Source: Ruminobacter sp964520475 (GTDB taxonomy: Bacteria; Pseudomonadota; Gammaproteobacteria; Enterobacterales; Succinivibrionaceae). Taken from it: a stretch of DNA of 64,000 bases. A program made the translations under genes and the position numbers. The notes below the pieces were generated by a model, which saw only the letters and a program-made list of their open reading frames with translations, was not told the origin of the DNA and searched no databases. Shown here one piece after another: positions 17,554 through 26,508 of the stretch. Position 1 is the stretch's first letter; every line of letters starts with the position of its first letter. The stretch spans positions 1 through 64,000 of the forward strand of contig CAZFNS010000001.1 in assembly GCA_964520475.1 (NCBI GenBank), given 5' to 3'.

Positions 17554-17592
17554 AAAAAAAGAAACGGAGACCGCGGGTCTCCGTTTTTTTTT
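17554..17592. terminator. Bidirectional terminator between the anchored protein gene and alr
   Basis: An 11-bp stem (17562-17572 with 17576-17586) and 3-base loop, followed by ten T on the plus strand (17583-17592). On the minus strand the same stem is followed by TTTCTTTTTTT, so it can also end alr transcription. Confidence 0.9.
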
Positions 17593-17611
17593 CGCGCCGG
17601 CGGGAGCGGGG

Positions 17612-18697
17612 CTACTCCGTGTACTCGTACCGGACCCGCGACGTCAGGCGGCACGCCAGCTCGTACGGGATGGTGCCGACCGACTCGGCTATCTCCTCCG
17701 CCGTGACCTTGTCCGTGCCCCACAGGTAAACGGCGTCGCCCACCCGGTCGCGGCTGTCCGGGCCGAGGTCTATGAACATCATGTCCATGCACACGTGCCC
17801 GGCCGTGCGGGCCACCCTGCCGTTTATTTCCACGGGGGTGCCGTTCGGGACCGCCCGCGGGTAGCCGTCGGCGTAGCCGGCGGCCGCTATGCCGATTCTC
17901 GTGGGCCTCTCGCAGACCCAGGAGGCCCCGTATCCCACGGCGTCCCCGGGCTTGAGATCCCTCACGGCCGTGAGAACCGTGCTCAGCCTCATCACCGGCC
18001 TGAACCCGAATTCGGCGCCCCGCCGGCCGGCCGTGGGGGATATGCCGTACTGGGTTATCCCGGGGCGGATGAAAGCGGTGGATTTTTCGGGAAAATACAG
18101 GCAGGCGGCCGAGTTCGAGAGACTGAGGGGCCCGGGGAAGTCCCGGGTCATCTCCTCCCACGCCGCGAGCTGCGCCGCGTTGCGGGCGGCCAGGGCGGGA
18201 TCGTCCGCGCAGCTCAGGTGGGAGATCATGCCGAAGCCCCGCCGCACCGACCGGCACGACTCGAGCCGGCGCCGGGCCGCGGGCGCGGCGCCGGCGTCGA
18301 ACCCGAGGCGCTCCATGCCGACGTTGACCTGGAGCCACACGGTGAACGCGTCCCGGGCGGGATACTCCGCGAGGGCTTCGATCTGCCAGTCCGAGTGCAC
18401 GCAGAACTCGAGCCCGAGCTCCGCCGCCGCGGCGAGATCCTCTTTCCGGAAAATGCCCCCGAGCAGCAGGATCGGCTCGGTTATCCCCGCCTCCCTGAGC
18501 TCGGCCGCCTCCTCGATCCGCGCGACCGCGAAGCCGCGGACGAGGCCCCGCAGGGCCCGCGCGCAGGGCACGCTCCCGTGGCCGTAGGCGTTGGCCTTCA
18601 CCACGCTGTAGATCTTTCTTCCCGGATTTTTTTCCCCGATAAGGCGGACGTTGTGCCTCAAGGCGCCCAAGTCAATCCGCGCGCGAACAGTTTTCAT
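17612..18697 (-). CDS. alr: Alanine racemase
   Basis: 361 aa. PLP enzyme that makes D-alanine for peptidoglycan. The PLP lysine is K34 in VVKANAYGHG; the opposite-face catalytic tyrosine is in VGYGASW; the substrate loop GHVCMDMMFIDL is present. It follows dnaB by 42 bases, as in E. coli, and is probably co-transcribed with it. There is no signal peptide, so it is the cytoplasmic biosynthetic type rather than a periplasmic broad-spectrum racemase. Confidence 0.95.
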   Translation of the reverse strand: MKTVRARIDLGALRHNVRLIGEKNPGRKIYSVVKANAYGHGSVPCARALRGLVRGFAVARIEEAAELREAGITEPILLLGGIFRKEDLAAAAELGLEFCVHSDWQIEALAEYPARDAFTVWLQVNVGMERLGFDAGAAPAARRRLESCRSVRRGFGMISHLSCADDPALAARNAAQLAAWEEMTRDFPGPLSLSNSAACLYFPEKSTAFIRPGITQYGISPTAGRRGAEFGFRPVMRLSTVLTAVRDLKPGDAVGYGASWVCERPTRIGIAAAGYADGYPRAVPNGTPVEINGRVARTAGHVCMDMMFIDLGPDSRDRVGDAVYLWGTDKVTAEEIAESVGTIPYELACRLTSRVRYEYTE

Positions 18698-18739
18698 GAT
18701 CCATCCCGTATAAGCAGGCGCCCTTCCGCGCCGCCCCCG

Positions 18740-20197
18740 CTAAACCGACTGCTCGATGCTCAGGTTCGAGGTTTCGGTGAAGCGGGCGTAATTTCCCTGG
18801 AAGAACATGTCCACGATCCCCGTGGGCCCGTTCCTCTGCTTGCCGATGATAATCTCGGCCCGGCCCTTCACTTCCGGATTGTCCTTCTGGTACAGCTCCT
18901 CGCGGTGGACGAACATGATCACGTCCGCGTCCTGCTCGATGGAGCCCGACTCCCTGAGATCCGCGTTCATCGGCCTTTTGTCCTTCCGGGTCTTCTCGAT
19001 CTCGCGCCCGACCTGGGCCAGGGCGATGACGGGGATCTGCAGTTCTTTCGCGAGCGACTTGAGGACCCAGGAGGCCTCGCCGATCTGCTCGTGCCGCGGC
19101 CGCCCGTCGTTGGGGAAACTGATGCGCTGGAGATAGTCGACCATCACCCCGCCGAGGCCGCCGTACTCGCGGCTCAGCCGCTTGGCGACGGATTTGATCT
19201 CCAGGGCGGTGACCTGGGCGTCGCAGATGAAGATCGGCGGATACGGGCACCGGTTGACCCGGGCGGCGACCGTGAGCATGTTCTTCAGGTCCCGCTCGTC
19301 CAGACGGTACTTCTTCAGCCGGTCCATTTCGATGTGGGCCATCGAGGAGATCAGCCTGGTCACGATCTCCTTGGCGTTCATCTCGATGGAGAACACCAGC
19401 ACGGGCTTGATCGGCTCCGGCGACTTGAAAGCCATGTTTTCCACCAGGTTCATGCCGAAGGTGGTCTTGCCCATGGCGGGCCGCGCCCCGACGACGATGA
19501 GCTCCCCGCCGTGGAAGCCGGCCGTCAGCCGGTCCAGCTCCGCGTAGCCGGTGGTCACCCCGGTGACCCCGACGTTCCGGTTGTTGTTCTCGCGGATGTC
19601 GCTCATCACGTCGAAGATGACGCTCTTGATGTCCTTCGGGGCGTTCTCGTCGAAGGCGGAGCCGTCCTCGCCCAGCCTGACGATGCTGTTCTCGAGCTCG
19701 TCCCGCACGGCCGAGACCGGCTCGCCGTTCGGCACGTGCAGCGCCCGCTCGGCGCGCCCGATTATTTCCAGGATCTGCCGGGCGTGGGATTTCTCCCGGA
19801 CGATGGCCGCGTAACCCGCGACGTCCGTCGCCGGGGGAGCGGACTGCAGGGACAGCAGATACGGCTGGCCGCCGACTTTTTCGAGCTGGCCGTTCTGCTT
19901 GAGCTCGTCGGCGAGATTGATGACGTCGATCGAGCGATCCGCCACCGAGAGCCTCATGAGGGCCCGGTAGATGAGTTTGTGGTTCTCGCTGAAAAAATCC
20001 TCGGCGGTGATTTTCTGATCGACGATTTCGAGTTTGTTCGGGGCGAGCAGGATCGCGCCGAGCACGGCCTGTTCGGCCTCGTAGTCGTGGGGCATGCCCG
20101 GGGGCTCGCCGGCCGCGGGCGGTTTGCCCCCGCGGCCGCCGTCTCCGGCGCCGCCGGACAGCTTGCGCCACTCGGGCGAATTGGGCGTGATGGACAT
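18740..20197 (-). CDS. dnaB: Replicative DNA helicase DnaB
   Basis: 485 aa (E. coli 471). Hexameric 5'-3' helicase that drives the replication fork and recruits primase. A Gly-rich N-terminal extension of about 30 residues precedes the N-terminal domain (HDYEAEQAVLGAILL) and the RecA-like motor: Walker A GARPAMGKT near 247, FSIEMNAKEI, and DYLQRI as Walker B. No intein interrupts it. Start ATG 20197 has only a weak GGGG upstream. It is in an operon with alr. Confidence 0.96.
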   Translation of the reverse strand: MSITPNSPEWRKLSGGAGDGGRGGKPPAAGEPPGMPHDYEAEQAVLGAILLAPNKLEIVDQKITAEDFFSENHKLIYRALMRLSVADRSIDVINLADELKQNGQLEKVGGQPYLLSLQSAPPATDVAGYAAIVREKSHARQILEIIGRAERALHVPNGEPVSAVRDELENSIVRLGEDGSAFDENAPKDIKSVIFDVMSDIRENNNRNVGVTGVTTGYAELDRLTAGFHGGELIVVGARPAMGKTTFGMNLVENMAFKSPEPIKPVLVFSIEMNAKEIVTRLISSMAHIEMDRLKKYRLDERDLKNMLTVAARVNRCPYPPIFICDAQVTALEIKSVAKRLSREYGGLGGVMVDYLQRISFPNDGRPRHEQIGEASWVLKSLAKELQIPVIALAQVGREIEKTRKDKRPMNADLRESGSIEQDADVIMFVHREELYQKDNPEVKGRAEIIIGKQRNGPTGIVDMFFQGNYARFTETSNLSIEQSV

Positions 20198-20239
20198 GCG
20201 GAAGGACCCCGGTCATAGCTGAATTGCGGACAGGGAAAC

Positions 20240-20270
20240 ATTATATACCATGCGGCGGGGGTATGACCAA
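20240..20270 (-). promoter_or_regulatory. Possible promoter of dnaB-alr
   Basis: TTGGTC (20265-20270), then TATATA after 17 bases (20242-20247) overlapping TATAAT (20240-20245), about 43 bases before the dnaB ATG. A TGG just ahead of the -10 resembles an extended -10. Confidence 0.5.
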
Positions 20271-20320
20271 ACAAAATGCCCGGAGCGGGACGGGCCGCGG
20301 CCGATCGGGGAAAGGGGGAA

Positions 20321-20335
20321 GGGCGCGGAACGCCC
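20321..20335 (-). terminator. Hairpin after the tRNA array
   Basis: GGGCG/CGCCC stem with a 5-base loop on the minus strand, followed by TTCCCCCTTT. It lies 7 bases beyond the last CCA end of the array. The stem is weak and the T-run is broken. Confidence 0.4.
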
Positions 20336-20347
20336 GGAAAATGGCGC

Positions 20348-20447
20348 NNNNNNNNNNNNNNNNNNNNNNNNNNNNNNNNNNNNNNNNNNNNNNNNNNNNN
20401 NNNNNNNNNNNNNNNNNNNNNNNNNNNNNNNNNNNNNNNNNNNNNNN
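20348..20447. other. Assembly gap (100 N) inside the tRNA-Arg tandem array
   Basis: Exactly 100 N, the usual filler for unknown length. The left flank ends in TGGCGC (20342-20347), which is the CCA, discriminator G and last two bases of a tRNA-Arg; the right flank starts ACCCTGAAGG, which continues the same tRNA. The gap therefore lies within a tRNA-Arg gene and may hide further 100-bp repeat units. Confidence 0.95.
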
Positions 20448-20518
20448 ACCCTGAAGGATTCGAACCTTCGACCGCCCGGTTCGTAGCCGGGTACTCTATC
20501 CAGCTGAGCCAAGGGTGC
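20448..20518 (-). tRNA. tRNA-Arg (ACG), 3' end lost in assembly gap
   Basis: Identical to the copy at 20542-20618 except one D-loop base (at 20503). The anticodon loop is CTACGAA, giving anticodon ACG, which is read as inosine-CG after deamination. The last six bases fall in the gap. The matching TGGCGC lies on the far side of the gap at 20342-20347. Confidence 0.93.
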
Positions 20519-20541
20519 GGCGGGGAAAAAGACGCCGGGAA

Positions 20542-20618
20542 TGGCGCACCCTGAAGGATTCGAACCTTCGACCGCCCGGTTCGTAGCCGGGTACTCTATC
20601 CAACTGAGCCAAGGGTGC
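20542..20618 (-). tRNA. tRNA-Arg (ACG)
   Basis: 77 nt with encoded CCA (20542-20544) and discriminator G. Acceptor stem GCACCCT with AGGGTGC, anticodon stem CCCGG/CCGGG, loop CTACGAA, T loop GGTTCGAATCC. It matches the E. coli argV/Y/Z/Q type, which also stands in tandem next to serV and csrA. It starts 19 bases after the tRNA-Ser gene. Confidence 0.97.
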
Positions 20619-20637
20619 GCTGTTTCCCGCGTCGAAC

Positions 20638-20728
20638 TGGCGGTGAGAGAGGGATTCGAACCCTCGATACCCTTTTGGGGTATACTCCCTTAGCAGGGGA
20701 GCACCTTCGGCCTCTCGGTCATCTCACC
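20638..20728 (-). tRNA. serV: tRNA-Ser (GCT)
   Basis: 91 nt with encoded CCA and the long variable arm of serine tRNAs. Acceptor GGTGAGA, anticodon loop CTGCTAA (anticodon GCT, reads AGC and AGU), T loop GGTTCGAATCC. It is the first gene of the tRNA transcript and has a strong promoter 21 bases upstream. Position beside csrA is as for E. coli serV. Confidence 0.97.
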
Positions 20729-20749
20729 ATCAGTCGCGTTGTGTGCATG

Positions 20750-20777
20750 ATTTTACAATGTAAAAAAATATTGTCAA
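20750..20777 (-). promoter_or_regulatory. Strong promoter of the tRNA-Ser/tRNA-Arg transcript
   Basis: TTGACA (20772-20777), 16-base spacer, TAAAAT (20750-20755) on the minus strand. The -10 box ends 21 bases before the mature 5' end of tRNA-Ser, leaving a short leader for RNase P to remove. Confidence 0.85.
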
Positions 20778-20800
20778 GCGGTCCGGGGGGATTTTTTTGG

Positions 20801-20824
20801 GCGCCGCGGCCCCTTCCGCGGCGC
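20801..20824. repeat. 9-bp inverted repeat just after csrA
   Basis: GCGCCGCGG (20801-20809) and CCGCGGCGC (20816-20824), 6-base loop, beginning 6 bases past the csrA stop. No T-run follows on the minus strand, so it is more likely an mRNA-stabilising hairpin or a weak terminator. Confidence 0.55.
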
Positions 20825-20829
20825 GGAGA

Positions 20830-21042
20830 TCACGGCGTCCCGCCGCCGTTTTCCCCGTCTCCGGCGGCGGGTTTCGCGCCGGTATCCTCCTTCTTTTCCA
20901 GCAGCTCGCTGCGCTGGACGCTGACGTCCCGGGCGGCCTCGACGCCGATGCGCACCTGGCCGCCCTTTATGCTCAGGACGGTAAGCTTCACGTTGTCGCC
21001 TATCGTTATCGACTCTCCGAGACGTCTGGTCAAAATCAGCAT
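20830..21042 (-). CDS. csrA: Carbon storage regulator CsrA
   Basis: 70 aa (E. coli 61). Dimeric RNA-binding protein that represses or stabilises mRNAs at GGA motifs. The core MLILTRR and VSVQR keeps the two RNA-contact arginines R6 and R44; residue 43 is Q where E. coli has H. The C-terminal 20 residues are a Gly/Glu-rich tail with no counterpart in E. coli. ATG 21042 is chosen since AGGAG lies eight bases upstream; a GTG three codons earlier would overlap that box. BarA, which feeds the Csr circuit through UvrY, is also in this window. Confidence 0.96.
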   Translation of the reverse strand: MLILTRRLGESITIGDNVKLTVLSIKGGQVRIGVEAARDVSVQRSELLEKKEDTGAKPAAGDGENGGGTP

Positions 21043-21174
21043 CTTTCGCACTCCTGAGACAAAAATTTTTCCGGGGCCTCCCGCGGGCGGGTTTTTTCAT
21101 ATTAACCCACATCGGAAATTTTATCCATAAAAAGCGGCGGGGCCGGCGCGGGGCGCTCCCGGCCCTCCCGCCCG

Positions 21175-21205
21175 AAAAAAAAGGCGCGACCTGCCGTCGC
21201 GCCTT
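21175..21205 (-). terminator. Terminator of alaS
   Basis: Stem GGCGCGAC/GTCGCGCC (21183-21203) extended by AA/TT, 5-base loop, then eight T (21175-21182) on the minus strand, 16 bases after the alaS stop codon. Confidence 0.92.
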
Positions 21206-21220
21206 CCGCCGGGCCAATCG

Positions 21221-23851
<2,631 letters not shown>

Positions 23852-23910
23852 AAAAAGCCTTCGATACAGTTACGCTGTGCGAACGACAGCCGGAAAAAAA
23901 CCAGGTAGAG

Positions 23911-23940
23911 ATTATATATTTTTTTCGGGATTTTGGCCAA
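23911..23940 (-). promoter_or_regulatory. Probable promoter of alaS
   Basis: TTGGCC (23935-23940), 18-base spacer, TATAAT (23911-23916) on the minus strand, about 60 bases before the ATG. A small hairpin (GCTGT/ACAGC) lies in the leader. Confidence 0.55.
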
Positions 23941-24020
23941 CGGTAACGGCGATCTTTTCCGCCGCGGGGGAGACGCGCCGAAGGACGGGACGGCGCGGGC
24001 GAAGAGCCGGGTGCGGGCCT

Positions 24021-24488
24021 TCATTCCCCGCCGCCGGAACCGGCGCGGGCCGCCCTTCTCAGCCCCTCTTCCGCCTCGGCGGAATCGAAGCCCCGGCGGG
24101 CTAGGAACATGAGGGCCCGGTGTTTTTCCGCGGGGGTGCCGGAGCTCAGGCGGCGCCGCCGCGCCGCCGCCGCGGCGCGCTCCGCCCAGTCTATGCCGGC
24201 CGCGGCGAGGGCGCCGCGCACGAGCTCCGCGCCGACGCCCCGGAGGCCCGCCTCGTAAAAAATCCGGCGCCGGCCCCATCCTTCTTCCGCGTAATGCCTG
24301 ACGAGCGTTTCCGCGCAGCGCGCGTCGCTCTGGAGACCCGCGTCTTTGAGCCGGGCGAGGATCCGGTCCGTCTCGGCGGGATCCGCGCGCGGGCCGAGCT
24401 TCACCCGCAACTCATGCTCCGAGTATTCCCGCCGCGCCAGCAGCCTGAGCGCGTACGCGTACCCGTCCGTCCGGGCGTTTTCCGGCAT
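24021..24488 (-). CDS. recX: RecA regulatory protein RecX
   Basis: 155 aa, typical. RecX binds RecA filaments and blocks their growth. It is all-helical with three-helix repeats; the N-terminal YALRLLARREYSEHELRVKL stretch is the family signature. The C-terminal part is Arg/Ala-rich. It begins 30 bases after the recA stop codon and is expected to be made by read-through from recA. The base composition is as GC-rich as its neighbours. Confidence 0.93.
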   Translation of the reverse strand: MPENARTDGYAYALRLLARREYSEHELRVKLGPRADPAETDRILARLKDAGLQSDARCAETLVRHYAEEGWGRRRIFYEAGLRGVGAELVRGALAAAGIDWAERAAAAARRRRLSSGTPAEKHRALMFLARRGFDSAEAEEGLRRAARAGSGGGE

Positions 24489-24518
24489 CGGTCGTTCCCC
24501 CGTCCCCGCGGCGCGCCC

Positions 24519-25637
24519 TTACAGGTCGTCCGGAATCTCCGCCACCTGGAGTTCCGGCGGCAGATCCATGTCCTCGGGTCCGGCCGGCTCCCCGGGCGCG
24601 GCCCCGTTGTCCGCGTTCAGCGAAAAGTCGTTGTGCGCCTTGTAGTAATCGCGGATTTTCGCGGTGATCTCCTCCCTGATCTCGTTAGCGGTCTCGAGGA
24701 ACTTGATCACGTTGGCCCGCCCCTGGCCGATCTTCTGGCCGTTGTAGGAGAACCACGCGCCGGACTTTTCGATGATGCCCGCCTTCACGCCGAGATCCGC
24801 GATCTCGCTTTCCATGCTGATGCCCTTGCCGTAGAGGATCTGGAACTCGGCCGTCTTGAACGGCGGCGCCACCTTGTTCTTCACCACCTTGACCTTGGTT
24901 TCGTTGCCGATGACCTCGTCGCCGTTTTTAATCGCGGCGCCCTTGCGGATGTCGAGGCGCACGGAGGCGTAGTACTTCAGGGCGTTGCCGCCGGTGGTCG
25001 TCTCGGGGTTGCCGAACATCACCCCGATCTTCATGCGGAGCTGGTTGATGAACACGCACATGCAGTTGGCCTGCTTGATGCTGCCGGTGAGCTTGCGCAG
25101 CGCCTGGGACATGAGCCGGGCCTGCAGGCCCATGTGGGAGTCGCCCATGTCGCCGTCGATCTCCGCCTTCGGCACCAGGGCGGCCACGGAGTCGATGACG
25201 ATGAGATCGACGCCGCCCGAGCGCACCAGGGTGTCGCAGATGTCGAGGGCCTGCTCGCCGTTGTCGGGCTGCGACACGTAGAGGTTCTGGATGTTGACGC
25301 CGAGCTTGGCGGCGTAAATCGGATCCAGGGCGTGCTCCGCGTCGATGAAGGCGCAGTTCCGGCCCGTTTTCTGGGCCTGGGCGATGAGCTCGAGGGTGAG
25401 CGTCGTCTTGCCCGAGCTTTCCGGCCCGTATATCTCCACGATGCGCCCGCACGGCAGCCCCCCGATGCCCAGGGCGATGTCGAGCGAAAGCGATCCCGTG
25501 GGAATGCTGTCGATGTCCAGCTGCCTGCTGTCGCCGAGGCGCATGATCGAGCCCTTGCCGAACTGCCTGTTAATCTGGTCGACGGCCGCCTGCAGCGCTT
25601 TCTGCCTGTTGTCCTGCTCAGTCTTGTTTACTGCCAT
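24519..25637 (-). CDS. recA: Recombinase RecA
   Basis: 372 aa. Strand-exchange ATPase for recombinational repair and SOS signalling. Walker A GPESSGKT, Walker B VDLIVIDSVAALVPK, and the DNA-binding loops around MGLQARLMSQALRKL and GVMFGNPETTTGGNALKYY are intact. The C-terminus is Pro-rich and acidic, as usual. ATG 25637 is preferred; a GTG three codons upstream also fits the frame. AGGATGAG precedes it. No CTGT-N8-ACAG LexA box was found upstream (see the dyad at 25735). Confidence 0.98.
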   Translation of the reverse strand: MAVNKTEQDNRQKALQAAVDQINRQFGKGSIMRLGDSRQLDIDSIPTGSLSLDIALGIGGLPCGRIVEIYGPESSGKTTLTLELIAQAQKTGRNCAFIDAEHALDPIYAAKLGVNIQNLYVSQPDNGEQALDICDTLVRSGGVDLIVIDSVAALVPKAEIDGDMGDSHMGLQARLMSQALRKLTGSIKQANCMCVFINQLRMKIGVMFGNPETTTGGNALKYYASVRLDIRKGAAIKNGDEVIGNETKVKVVKNKVAPPFKTAEFQILYGKGISMESEIADLGVKAGIIEKSGAWFSYNGQKIGQGRANVIKFLETANEIREEITAKIRDYYKAHNDFSLNADNGAAPGEPAGPEDMDLPPELQVAEIPDDL

Positions 25638-25734
25638 AAAACACACTCATCCTTATTTCTTCGTAAAATATTCTTCGCTGAAATTTCCGCCCGGCGCCGC
25701 GGCGCGAGTTACCCGCCCCATACGGCGCGCGCGC

Positions 25735-25762
25735 ATAATTTAATAATGCCGGATTAAATTAT
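25735..25762. promoter_or_regulatory. 28-bp dyad at the recA transcription start, candidate operator
   Basis: ATAATTTAAT (25735-25744), 8 bases, then ATTAAATTAT (25753-25762): a perfect 10-bp inverted repeat in an otherwise GC-rich genome. It starts 7 bases downstream of the recA -10 box and so covers the expected start site. A repressor bound here could block recA transcription. Confidence 0.6.
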
Positions 25763-25768
25763 ATTCTC

Positions 25769-25798
25769 ATTGTACGCCCGTCCGCGCCGGAATGTCAA
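25769..25798 (-). promoter_or_regulatory. Promoter of recA
   Basis: TTGACA (25793-25798), 18-base spacer, TACAAT (25769-25774) on the minus strand. The predicted mRNA has a leader of about 120 bases. Confidence 0.78.
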
Positions 25799-25849
25799 TA
25801 TATTTTTTATCCGTAAAATCGTTTTTCCGTTTTTTCGCTTTCTTTTCGC

Positions 25850-26404
25850 TCAGCCGGCCGGCGTCCCGTTCCGGCCGCCCCGGTTTCCGGAGCCCCGGTC
25901 CGCCCGCTCCGTTTCGCGGATTATCCGCTCGAAAACCGCCGCGGCGGTCCGGAGCCGCACGCTCCGCCGGTCGCCCGGGAAGCGGCGGAGCTCCCGCTCG
26001 GCGCGGCCGTCCGGGAACCGCCAGGCCAGCCACACCGTGCCGACGGGCTTGTCCGGGGCGCCCCCGTCCGGCCCGGCTATGCCGGTGACGGCCGCGGCTA
26101 TGTCGGCGCGCGAGCGGGCGGCGGCCCCGAGCGCCATCTCGGCGGCCGTCTCGGCGCTCACCGCGCCGTGCTTTGCCAGGGTCGCCGGGCTGACGCCGAG
26201 CAGTTCGGTCTTGGCCTCGTTCGAGTAGGTGACGAACCCCCGGTCGTACCACGCCGAGGAGCCGGGAATTTCCGTGACGAGCGCCCCGATGAGGCCCCCG
26301 GTGCAGGATTCGGCCGTGCACATCCGAAGCCCCCTCTCCCCGAGGATCCGCCCCAGGCGGGCGGCGAGGCCGGCGGCCTCCGCGAATAATCCGTCGTGTT
26401 CCAT
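25850..26404 (-). CDS. pncC: Nicotinamide-nucleotide amidohydrolase PncC (CinA C-terminal type)
   Basis: 184 aa (E. coli 165), with a Gly/Arg-rich tail of about 20 residues. It hydrolyses NMN to nicotinate mononucleotide, recycling NAD. The signatures TAESCTGG, GSSAWYDRGFVTYSNEAK and GIAGPDGG with KPVGTVW are all present. Only the deamidase domain is here; the CinA N-terminal half is missing, as in E. coli PncC. ATG 26404 has GGAG six bases upstream, better than the in-frame start at 26473. Directly upstream of recA, as in many gammaproteobacteria. Confidence 0.93.
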   Translation of the reverse strand: MEHDGLFAEAAGLAARLGRILGERGLRMCTAESCTGGLIGALVTEIPGSSAWYDRGFVTYSNEAKTELLGVSPATLAKHGAVSAETAAEMALGAAARSRADIAAAVTGIAGPDGGAPDKPVGTVWLAWRFPDGRAERELRRFPGDRRSVRLRTAAAVFERIIRETERADRGSGNRGGRNGTPAG

Positions 26405-26508
26405 ACGCCGCTCCGGCGCCTCCTTCCCGCGGGTCTGTTTTTTTAAATTATGGTAAAATAATTCGCGATCCATTGACAGTTTTTCATAAAAAAAATTAAA
26501 CCGGCGGC

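Noticed and set aside
20213..20554. ORFs running through the 100 N at 20348-20447 and 55889-55988
   Set aside because: Translation through N is meaningless; the first overlaps tRNA genes, and the second only extends barA and recO shadows.
20801..20824. csrA hairpin as a standard rho-independent terminator
   Set aside because: The stem is strong but no T-run follows on the minus strand.
23875..23889. CTGT-N7-ACAG before alaS as a LexA box
   Set aside because: LexA sites of the E. coli type need eight central bases; this has seven and can form an RNA hairpin instead.
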